Of a stretch of 10,829 nt of DNA, positions 1 to 5,434 are shown piece by piece; positions within the stretch are counted from its first letter, which is position 1, and each line of letters starts with the position of its first letter. A model generated the notes under the pieces. The model worked only from the letters and a program-made list of their open reading frames with translations, was not told the DNA's origin and did no database searches. The stretch comes from UBA1724 sp963632245 (GTDB lineage Bacteria; Verrucomicrobiota; Lentisphaeria; Oligosphaerales; Oligosphaeraceae). Position numbers and translations under genes: made by a program. Location of the stretch: assembly GCA_963632245.1 (NCBI GenBank), contig CAVGTF010000079.1:1-10829 (forward strand), in the 5' to 3' direction.

Positions 1-85
1 GCGCTGGCCCAGAATACCATAGGGTAGCGATGACCCAGAATACCATAGGGTAGCGATGACCCAGAATACCATAGGGTAGCGCTGG
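1..85. repeat. 26-bp tandem repeat array, three units
   Basis: Three consecutive 26-bp units lie at 8-33, 34-59 and 60-85. Each begins CCCAGAATACCATAGGGTAG. The first two are identical and end CGATGA; the third ends CGCTGG. The same GCGCTGG also stands just before the first unit (1-7), so the array may continue left of the window. Within each unit TACC-ATAG-GGTA forms a short inverted repeat. There are no spacers, so it is not a CRISPR array. The minus strand is free of stop codons in all three frames across the units, whereas the plus strand has stops. Its function is unknown; it is probably a dispersed intergenic repeat of this genome. Confidence 0.9.
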
Positions 86-133
86 TCCCGCCCCCCGGAG
101 TCTCTAGGCCAGCGATAGGGCGTGATATAGGTA

Positions 134-151
134 CCGCCGAAACTTCGGCGG
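134..151. terminator. GC-rich perfect hairpin, possible terminator
   Basis: CCGCCGAA and TTCGGCGG are perfectly complementary around a two-base centre, which would fold as a 7-bp stem with an AACT loop. It lies 67 bp past the end of rsmB. Neither strand has a clear run of T after the stem, so a classical intrinsic terminator is not shown. It could instead be a protein-binding palindrome. The rest of 86-217 holds no gene that I can see. Confidence 0.4.
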
Positions 152-207
152 AAGGGCGCCTGCGGCACCTTGCAAACTAGCCACTAATCACTAATTGCTA
201 AGTACTT

Positions 208-228
208 ACGGCGCATTCTATGCGCCGT
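208..228 (-). terminator. Hairpin enclosing the rsmB stop codon
   Basis: ACGGCGCA (208-215) and TGCGCCGT (221-228) form a perfect 8-bp stem with a 5-base loop. In the minus-strand transcript the loop is TAGAA and begins with the rsmB stop codon. No U-tract follows. It may stabilise the 3' end of the message or contribute to termination. Confidence 0.4.
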
Positions 229-1438
229 TGCGGCGAATTCGTGCGGCGTATGCTCCGTCGTGGTTTTGGGTGGGATAGAGTTGGCGTTGGGTTTCCAGGG
301 TGAATTCGGGGTGTGTGGCGAGGAATGCCTGGACTTGGGAGATGTTTTCGGTGTCTTCGATGGAGCAGGTGCTATAGACGATGCGTCCTCCGGGTCGGAC
401 GAGGGTTGCCGCGGCGTTGAGGATTTTTTGTTGGAGGGCGACGAGGTCGTTCAGGTGTGTGGGGGAGAAGTTTTGCCGGACATCGGGTCGTCGTCGGATG
501 ACGCCGGTATTGGAGCAGGGGACATCCAGGATGACGCCGTCCAGGGATTCTGGTGGGAGAGTGGGGTTAGCGGCGTCCAGGACCCTGCATTCTGCGAAGG
601 GGAATGGTGCGAGATTTTCCTGGAGTCGTTGCATTCTGGTGGGGGCGCAATCGGCGGCCAGGAGGCGGCCTTTTCCTTGCATTCGTTCAGCGATGGCGAC
701 GGCTTTTCCGCCGGGGGCGGCGCAGAGATCCGCCAGGGATTCGCCGGGTAGGGGATCCAGGAGTGCGGGTGCCAGCATGGTGGAGGGATCCTGGAAGTAG
801 AATTCTTGGACGGGTGTGGTTTCGTCGGCAACCTGGAAGAGTGTGGTTGCCTTTTCGAATTCCAGGGGTGTGGGCAGGGTGGATAGGGATCCGCGTCGGC
901 GTGCCAGGACTGCGGCGGGGTCCTGGAGCAGTGCGGCCAGGGCGCGAGTCCACTCCTTTCCGTGGGCCTTGAGCCAGCGCGCGTAGAGTGCCTCGGGCAG
1001 TTGCAGTCGGATGGACTCCGGGGCTTTCGACAGGAGTGTGGCGAGGCCATCGGGTGCGGGGGCATCCCGGAGGATTCCGCGCATGACTCCATTGACGAAA
1101 CCGGCCTCCTGCGCGCCCCAGGCGCGTCGTGCGTGGTCCACGGTGAGATTCACGGCGTCGTGGGGGGGGAGTCCGGCCAGTGCGTAGCATTCCACCAGAC
1201 ACCACTCCAGCAGGTGCTGTGTGCGAGGGCGCAGCTTTTTGCAGCGTTGATGGAGGATCCACTGGAGACCGATATGGATACGGTTCCAGGTGAACCAGAG
1301 ATTTTTGAGGAGTGTGCTGCTCTCCTCGGGGATCCCGGCGCCGGGCTTTGGGGGATGTGCGAGGAGATTCAGGAAGTCCTGGAGGGCTTGTTCTGCGACG
1401 GAGGCTTTTGGGGTATGGGGAGGCATTTTGTGAGGCAT
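218..1438 (-). CDS. rsmB: 16S rRNA (cytosine-967-C5)-methyltransferase RsmB
   Basis: This cytosolic enzyme transfers a methyl group from S-adenosylmethionine to C5 of cytosine 967 (E. coli numbering) of 16S rRNA. With the start chosen here it has 406 residues, against 429 in E. coli. Residues about 10-130 form a NusB-like RNA-binding domain ending in FVNGVMRGILR. The Rossmann methyltransferase domain follows. It has QDPSTMLAP (about 216-224), the SAM-binding motif LCAAPGGK (about 238-245), the motif IV cysteine in DVPCSNTGVIRRRPD (C308) and the catalytic cysteine in YSTCSIEDTEN (C358). The NusB-like domain favours RsmB over RsmF. The reading frame extends upstream to 1567, but those 43 residues are proline-rich and unlike the family. 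I therefore prefer ATG 1438; ATG 1426 is also possible. Neither has a clear ribosome binding site. The gene stands alone, divergent from the next one. Confidence 0.93.
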   Translation of the reverse strand: MPHKMPPHTPKASVAEQALQDFLNLLAHPPKPGAGIPEESSTLLKNLWFTWNRIHIGLQWILHQRCKKLRPRTQHLLEWCLVECYALAGLPPHDAVNLTVDHARRAWGAQEAGFVNGVMRGILRDAPAPDGLATLLSKAPESIRLQLPEALYARWLKAHGKEWTRALAALLQDPAAVLARRRGSLSTLPTPLEFEKATTLFQVADETTPVQEFYFQDPSTMLAPALLDPLPGESLADLCAAPGGKAVAIAERMQGKGRLLAADCAPTRMQRLQENLAPFPFAECRVLDAANPTLPPESLDGVILDVPCSNTGVIRRRPDVRQNFSPTHLNDLVALQQKILNAAATLVRPGGRIVYSTCSIEDTENISQVQAFLATHPEFTLETQRQLYPTQNHDGAYAARIRRNGA

Positions 1439-1510
1439 GGAAAGGGGTGTGTTATCCCGGCGTAGGTGTGTCCTAGGGGATTTGTGGGGGATCCCGTGGG
1501 TGTCAAAAGC

Positions 1511-1551
1511 CGGGGGAATGGGAATATAGTAACCCCCGTTCTTCCTTTTTC
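1511..1551 (+). terminator. Terminator-like hairpin in the leader of the LysM gene
   Basis: CGGGGG (1511-1516) and CCCCCG (1533-1538) pair perfectly around a 16-base loop. A pyrimidine stretch ending in TTTTT (1547-1551) follows. On the plus strand this resembles an intrinsic terminator, yet no plus-strand gene lies upstream within the window. It could attenuate transcription into the LysM gene. The long loop lowers confidence. Confidence 0.35.
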
Positions 1552-1660
1552 GTGGGGGCGGGGGCACTTTTTTCGGAGGCGGGAGTCCAAGCCTCGCCGC
1601 AGAGCGGTCCCCGGGGCCTCCGCGTCGGTACTCCTACTCTGTTCTTCGTCCCAAAACTAT

Positions 1661-1665
1661 GGAGA
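1661..1665 (+). promoter_or_regulatory. Ribosome binding site deciding the LysM gene start
   Basis: GGAGA lies 8 bases before ATG 1674. It overlaps the alternative in-frame ATG at 1659, which has no site of its own. This selects ATG 1674 and places a clean signal peptide directly at the N-terminus. Confidence 0.65.
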
Positions 1666-1673
1666 TATTTCCC

Positions 1674-2249
1674 ATGATGCAGCGATTCCTTCCTTCCCTG
1701 GCGTTCCTGGCGCTTTTTTCTTTCGCGATGGTCCTTCCTGCACAGCAGCAGCGGGGCGGCGGCGGCGCGATTTCCGCGCAGCAGGTCATGTCCACATTGG
1801 CAGGCATGCGGAGCGATCTGGATGCCGCGATTTCCCGTGACAAGCAGCTCTCCACGCGTGTGGAGGCCTTGGAGGAGGAGCTCTCCCGGAAGAATACCGA
1901 GCTCCAGAATCTGCGGACCCTTTGCCAGACCCTGGCGCAGCAGAACCAGAATCTGGAGAACCGCATGAACGAGCTCCAGAGTGGCATGGAGGCGGACCAG
2001 AGTGCCCGCCGCGAGGAGTGGAAGAAGCTGACCAACGACATCACTGGAATGGTCCGCAATGCCCCCGCGCCTGCCGCGAATATTCCCGATGTGCCCACCG
2101 TGGACTTCAAGATCGCCTCCGGCGATACCCTCTCTTCCATCGCAAAGGCCGCAAAATGCTCTGTCCGGGAGATCATGGCGCTGAATCCCTCCCTGAAATC
2201 CGCCGATGACATCCGTGTGGGGCAGGTCCTGCGGATTCCCAAGAAGTAG
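1674..2249 (+). CDS. Secreted coiled-coil protein with C-terminal LysM domain
   Basis: The predicted 191-residue protein is exported and probably bound to peptidoglycan. Residues 1-23 form a signal peptide (MMQR, a hydrophobic core, then LPA before QQQ). A short glycine-rich linker follows. Residues about 35-125 are rich in E, Q, L, N and R with heptad-like spacing (VEALEEELSRKNTELQNL), a long coiled coil. An A/P-rich linker leads to one LysM domain at about 144-191, with the hallmark SGDTLSSIAKAAKCSVREIM, then NPSL and a closing GQVLRIPKK. LysM binds N-acetylglucosamine-containing glycans, so an envelope-organising or division role is plausible. No catalytic domain is present. It is the first gene of the plus-strand run; the next starts 21 bp downstream. 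Confidence 0.88.
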   Translation: MMQRFLPSLAFLALFSFAMVLPAQQQRGGGGAISAQQVMSTLAGMRSDLDAAISRDKQLSTRVEALEEELSRKNTELQNLRTLCQTLAQQNQNLENRMNELQSGMEADQSARREEWKKLTNDITGMVRNAPAPAANIPDVPTVDFKIASGDTLSSIAKAAKCSVREIMALNPSLKSADDIRVGQVLRIPKK

Positions 2250-2270
2250 TGTGGGGGAGGGCGTTTGGCG

Positions 2271-2510
2271 ATGGTCACACAGATTGTGCTGGTGGAGGAG
2301 CCCCTGGAGCACTCCGTGGTATTGGCGATTCCGGGCGTCAGCGAGGCGCACGCCATCGCGGAGGGCGCGCGGTTCCGCACCGTGCTGATTCTCCGGGGAC
2401 CCACGGCGGAATTCCTATTGGAGACGCTATCGAGGCTCCCTGCGGGAACCAAGACGGTCCTTCCTGTGACCGCCAGCAAATCCGCGCTGGATCCGCAATT
2501 TCTCGCCTAG
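2271..2510 (+). CDS. Small hypothetical protein, 79 residues
   Basis: I do not recognise this protein. Its ATG is preceded by GGGGGAGG (2253-2260) at a good distance of 10 bases. A TTG at 2265 is in frame but too close to that site. Codons are mostly G/C-ending, like the neighbours. The product has no signal peptide or membrane segment and begins MVTQIVLVEEPLEHSVVLAI. Hydrophobic stretches (IVLV, SVVLAI, RTVLIL, TKTVLPV) alternate with helical segments such as EAHAIAEGARF and TAEFLLETLSRL, suggesting a small alpha/beta fold. It lies 21 bp after the LysM gene and 47 bp before era, so cotranscription is likely. A second frame is also open across this stretch, which slightly weakens the call. 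Confidence 0.62.
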   Translation: MVTQIVLVEEPLEHSVVLAIPGVSEAHAIAEGARFRTVLILRGPTAEFLLETLSRLPAGTKTVLPVTASKSALDPQFLA

Positions 2511-2534
2511 CGGAGCGTTTTCCGGACAAGACCA

Positions 2535-2557
2535 CTTTTCTCCTTCCCCCTTTTTTC
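2535..2557 (+). promoter_or_regulatory. 23-base all-pyrimidine tract directly before era
   Basis: Every base from 2535 to 2557 is C or T, and era starts at 2558. This excludes a Shine-Dalgarno sequence at the normal distance. Pyrimidine-rich leaders are known ligands of ribosomal protein S1 in other bacteria, so S1-assisted initiation is a reasonable inference, not shown here. Confidence 0.5.
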
Positions 2558-3499
2558 ATGGAAACCGATCCGCAGCAGCTCCCGCACAGTGACTCCCCCC
2601 TGGCGCCGCCCAAGGGCCATACCGGCTATGTGGCGCTCTTGGGACGCCCGAATACCGGGAAGTCCACTTTTTTGAATACCGTGTTGGGGTGCCATCTGGC
2701 GGCGGTCTCCTCCAAGCCCCAGACCACCAGGAAGTCCTTCCTGGGGATCTATAACGACGACGATTCCCAGATCATTTTCCTGGATGCGCCGGGCGTTCAT
2801 CCGGCGAAGATCGCCATTGACGAAGCGATGTCGGAGTCGGTGTCGAAGGTCTTGGAGGACGCGGATTTGGTTGTTTGCCTAGTGGATCCCACGCGTCCCT
2901 CTGGCGAAGAGGACGGCATGGTGGCGCAGCTGGCGTCATCCTGTGGGAAGCGGGTGTTGCTGGTGCTGAACAAGTGCGATGTGAGCACGCCGCAACAGCG
3001 CCGGGATGCCCTGAAGTTCTACCGCGAGAGCCTCCCGGAGGCGGAGTGTCTGGAGATGATCGCCACGGACCGGGAGTCCGCGGGGCGTCTCATCGGGCGC
3101 CTGAAGGAGCTCCTTCCCGTGGATCTGCTGCTGTACGATCGCGAGGAGGTCACGACTGCCTACGAGCGGGACATCGCGGCGGAGCTGATTCGCGAGGCGG
3201 TGTTGGAGCTCCTGCACCAGGAGATTCCCCACGCCATCGCGGTCACGCTGGATTCCTGGAATGCGACTGCCGAGGGCGTGGAGATTGAGGCCACGCTGAT
3301 TTTGGAGCGTGAGGCCCACAAGGGCATGGTGATTGGTCAGGGCGGCAAGATGATCAAGGCCATCCGTCATCGCGCGGTGAAGAAGATCTCCGAGCTGTGC
3401 CAGGGCGGTTGGGTGAAGCTGGATCTCTCCATCCGCGTGATCCCCAATTGGCGGAAGCACAAGCAGTTCCTGAAGAACATCCGTCTATGGGAAGAGTAG
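2558..3499 (+). CDS. era: GTPase Era, ribosome assembly factor
   Basis: Era is an essential GTPase that binds the 3' end of 16S rRNA and helps mature the 30S subunit. The 313-residue length is normal. The N-terminal GTPase domain has G1 GRPNTGKST (29-37), G2 within KPQTTRKS, G3 DAPG (76-79, for the usual DTPG), and G4 NKCD (138-141). The G5 region is about IATDRES (168-174), where most homologues have SA. The linker to the second domain contains ELIREAVLELLHQEIPHAIAV. The C-terminal KH RNA-binding domain contains KGMVIGQGGKMIKAI (255-269) with its GxxG loop. The frame is open upstream to 2249, but that part has no Era similarity, so METDP at 2558 is the start. There is no Shine-Dalgarno sequence. 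The 3' end overlaps comF by 13 bases. Confidence 0.96.
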   Translation: METDPQQLPHSDSPLAPPKGHTGYVALLGRPNTGKSTFLNTVLGCHLAAVSSKPQTTRKSFLGIYNDDDSQIIFLDAPGVHPAKIAIDEAMSESVSKVLEDADLVVCLVDPTRPSGEEDGMVAQLASSCGKRVLLVLNKCDVSTPQQRRDALKFYRESLPEAECLEMIATDRESAGRLIGRLKELLPVDLLLYDREEVTTAYERDIAAELIREAVLELLHQEIPHAIAVTLDSWNATAEGVEIEATLILEREAHKGMVIGQGGKMIKAIRHRAVKKISELCQGGWVKLDLSIRVIPNWRKHKQFLKNIRLWEE

Positions 3500-4203
3500 G
3501 GGGACTGCTTCGGCTTCTGGATCACTTTCTGGCGCCACCGGTGTGCCCCGCATGCCGCGAGGCGCTGGTGGAGGGCCCGGAGGGCATCTGCCCTACGTGC
3601 TTCCATACCCTGGAACGACTCCCCGAAAAACGCTGTCCACTCTGCGGCGGATCCCTGGATACTCCGCTGGAACTCTGTCGGGAGTGCGTCCAGGAACGCC
3701 GCCCATGGACTACCGCGGTCTGCGCATTCCCCTACCACGGTCCCGCCGGCGATTGGCTCCGCGCCCTGAAATACGGCGGACAACTCGCGTTCGTGCCGCC
3801 GCTGGCGCGGGAGATGGCGTCCGCCTGGAATGCCTACGGACAACCCCGCATGGAGCCACAGCTGGTGGTGCCCATTCCTCTCCATTGGCGGCGCATCCGG
3901 GAACGGGGCTTCAATCAGGCGGGCGTGCTGGCGAAGGCGCTCGCGAAACAGCTCGGCATTCCCTACGGCGAGGTCCTCTGCCGTCCCCATAGCACCGGAC
4001 ACCAGGCGCGCCTGAAAGGCGAGTCCCGCCGGCGGAATCTCCGGGGCGCTTTCCGGGTTCGCCCCGGAAAGGACATCCGCGGCCTCCGGATCCTGGTGGT
4101 GGACGATGTCTTCACCACCGGCACCACCCTCACCGAGGCCTGCCGCACTCTCCTGGCCGCCGGCGCCGCAGAAACCGCGGTGATGGCCGCGGCGCGCGCG
4201 TAG
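3487..4203 (+). CDS. comF: ComF family phosphoribosyltransferase-like protein
   Basis: ComF proteins are cytosolic, carry a phosphoribosyltransferase fold and are needed for DNA uptake in several competent bacteria; their exact reaction is unsettled. The 238-residue product has two N-terminal CxxC pairs, C20/C23 with C35/C38, then a second set, C50/C53 with C64/C67, typical of the zinc-ribbon region. Residues about 76-115 contain YHGPAGDWLRALKYGG, a family hallmark. The PRPP-binding motif is VVDDVFTTGTTL (204-215). The middle has PIPLHWRRIRERGFNQA (129-145), also typical. ATG 3487 lies inside the end of era in another frame, giving a 13-base overlap and suggesting translational coupling. Upstream in-frame codons from 3397 do not resemble the family. 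Pseudopilin genes follow after 116 bp. Confidence 0.93.
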   Translation: MGRVGGLLRLLDHFLAPPVCPACREALVEGPEGICPTCFHTLERLPEKRCPLCGGSLDTPLELCRECVQERRPWTTAVCAFPYHGPAGDWLRALKYGGQLAFVPPLAREMASAWNAYGQPRMEPQLVVPIPLHWRRIRERGFNQAGVLAKALAKQLGIPYGEVLCRPHSTGHQARLKGESRRRNLRGAFRVRPGKDIRGLRILVVDDVFTTGTTLTEACRTLLAAGAAETAVMAAARA

Positions 4204-4285
4204 CGTAGCGCGCTATTTTCCAATCCGCGGGTTCTTGCTAGCATAGGGACCCAAAGGACTGTGGCTACCGCCCCCGTGCCCCTGC

Positions 4286-4291
4286 TAGAAT
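4286..4291 (+). promoter_or_regulatory. Possible -10 element before the pseudopilin genes
   Basis: TAGAAT matches the sigma-70 -10 consensus at five of six positions. It sits in the 116-bp gap after comF, the largest in this gene run. I see no convincing -35 hexamer 16-18 bp upstream. If used, transcription would begin within the following 7-bp repeat. The rest of 4204-4285 shows nothing I can identify. Confidence 0.3.
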
Positions 4292-4293
4292 TT

Positions 4294-4318
4294 CATTGCA
4301 CATTGCACATTGCACATT
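4294..4318. repeat. 7-bp tandem repeat CATTGCA, 3.6 copies
   Basis: CATTGCA occurs at 4294-4300, 4301-4307 and 4308-4314, and a fourth copy is cut to CATT (4315-4318). The copies are identical. The array ends one base before the preferred pseudopilin ATG at 4320 and occupies the place where a ribosome binding site would be. It contains TTG triplets, one of which (4296) is in frame with the gene. A change in copy number would alter the promoter-to-start spacing and the frame of those TTG codons. Confidence 0.92.
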
Positions 4319-4319
4319 G

Positions 4320-4730
4320 ATGTCCCGCTTTTTTACCCTAATGGAAGTCATGGTTGCCTCGCTGATTTTGGCATTCAGCGTGGCGGCGACGGTATCCATT
4401 GTGGGGACGAGTCAGGCGAAGGTGTTGCGGGAGGAGCGTCGGTGGACTCGGGAGCATTATTTGAGCAATGCGCTAGAGTTCTATTTGTCTACGGGGCCGA
4501 TGGGGACTCCTCCCACGGAGTTGTTTCCTGCGGGGTGGACGGCGGAGTGCGAGCTGGCGAATGTAGAGGATGGCTTGCACGAGGAGGCACTGGAGTCCAT
4601 TTCTGGCTGGCGTATGGGGGAATTCCATGTGTGGCTGTATGACGACAAGGGGAACTTGGTTGGCGAGCAGTCGGTGCGGAAGTTGGTGAAGAATGAGGAC
4701 GTGGATTACACGCCTACGGTGGGGGAGTGA
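4320..4730 (+). CDS. gspI: Minor pseudopilin, GspI-like
   Basis: This 136-residue protein has a type IV prepilin-like N-terminus: MSRF, then FTLMEVMVASLILAFSVAAT, a membrane helix with glutamate at +5 if cleavage precedes FTLME. GspI-type subunits are inserted in the inner membrane, trimmed and methylated by prepilin peptidase, and join GspJ and GspK at the pseudopilus tip. The residue before the predicted cut is Phe instead of the usual Gly, and the leader is only four residues. The rest is a small soluble domain (FHVWLYDDKGNLVG at 102-115) with no further motif. Assignment as I rests on size, the EVMVA pattern and the position just before J- and K-like genes. ATG 4320 lacks a ribosome binding site; TTG 4296 would add eight residues. 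Confidence 0.72.
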   Translation: MSRFFTLMEVMVASLILAFSVAATVSIVGTSQAKVLREERRWTREHYLSNALEFYLSTGPMGTPPTELFPAGWTAECELANVEDGLHEEALESISGWRMGEFHVWLYDDKGNLVGEQSVRKLVKNEDVDYTPTVGE

Positions 4731-4735
4731 CGACG

Positions 4736-5425
4736 ATGGCGTTACGCAGGCATTCTTTCACATTTTTGGAATTGGGGATCGCGGTGACGATTCTCCTGGC
4801 GTTGGCGGTGGTGCTCTTCGGGTATTCCCGGAGCGTCTCCCAGAGCTGGTCGAAGATGATCCAGGAGAAGAACCGCTTCCAGGAGATCCTGACGCTGGAT
4901 CGCACGCTGGATGCCATCCTGGCAAATGCGGTGCCCTTCACCTGGACCAGCGATGACGCCACCCAGGAAGACGGGACCTTCCCCTTCATCGTGGCGGGAC
5001 CCGATGCCCTCCGCATCGCATATCTCCATGACCTCCACGACGCCGAGGAGGGCGCGCTCCGCTTCGGCGAACTCTATCTCCAGGACGATAATCTCTACTT
5101 CCGATACTCCGACCGTCCCTTCTATCAGTGGGAGGACCTCCAGGGACGCGAACAGACCGCACTTTTGGCCGAACAGGTGGACGGGCTCTCCTTCTTGTAT
5201 CTGGATTGGAGTGACGACGAGGATGCCGACTGGGAGGATCGCTGGATCTGGACCGATACCTGGGAGACCGAGGACTCCGAGCGGAAGGATATCCCGCTTG
5301 CCATCCAGGTCACTGTGCATTGGAGCGACGGCCGCCAGGAGAGCTGGATTCGCCGCACCATGGGGAATTCCTACCGCGAACGCTTCGGAAAGTGGGATCC
5401 CCTCTCCGAAGACGATCGAAATTAG
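4736..5425 (+). CDS. gspJ: Minor pseudopilin, GspJ-like
   Basis: The 229-residue product starts MALRRHS, then FTFLELGIAVTILLALAVVLFGY, a prepilin-type membrane helix with glutamate at +5 after a predicted cut before FTFLE. The residue before the cut is Ser, not Gly. After the helix, SRSVSQSWSKMIQEKNRFQEILTLDRTLDAIL fits the GspJ stalk, and the remainder is a soluble beta-rich domain. Residues 157-182 are unusual: 13 acidic residues and 5 tryptophans. GspJ acts in the inner membrane and periplasm as part of the I-J-K tip complex. ATG 4736 is chosen because GGGGGAG (4721-4727) ends 8 bases before it; GTG 4727 overlaps that site. The gene starts 5 bp after the preceding stop. Confidence 0.8.
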   Translation: MALRRHSFTFLELGIAVTILLALAVVLFGYSRSVSQSWSKMIQEKNRFQEILTLDRTLDAILANAVPFTWTSDDATQEDGTFPFIVAGPDALRIAYLHDLHDAEEGALRFGELYLQDDNLYFRYSDRPFYQWEDLQGREQTALLAEQVDGLSFLYLDWSDDEDADWEDRWIWTDTWETEDSERKDIPLAIQVTVHWSDGRQESWIRRTMGNSYRERFGKWDPLSEDDRN

Positions 5426-5434
5426 CCAATCATT

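Larger units (their letters stand above)
1439..1673. other. Divergent spacer between rsmB and the LysM gene
   Basis: These 235 bp should hold the promoters of both flanking genes. I see a TATAGT hexamer at 1525-1530 on the plus strand, but no good -35 element 16-18 bp before it. The segment 1574-1622 could form structure: CGGAGGC (1574-1580) pairs with GCCTCCG (1616-1622), and its GAGGC can instead pair with GCCTC at 1591-1595. No gene is evident. Confidence 0.4.

Noticed and set aside
1..85. CRISPR array
   Set aside because: The units are directly adjacent with no spacers, and no cas gene is in the window.
260..1465. Several plus-strand open frames and additional minus-strand frames across rsmB
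   Set aside because: They lie entirely over a confident rsmB gene, have biased, repetitive composition and match no family.
1439..1567. Extended rsmB start at 1567
   Set aside because: It would add 43 proline- and basic-rich residues absent from the family and would consume the divergent promoter region.
2249..2557. N-terminal extension of Era by about 100 residues
   Set aside because: The extra part is G/R/A-rich, unlike any Era, and overlaps the better supported small gene; Era normally begins where METDP starts.
2511..2557. Intrinsic terminator between the small gene and era
   Set aside because: The stem CGGA/TCCG is only four base pairs and the T run comes 26 bases later, too far for a normal terminator.
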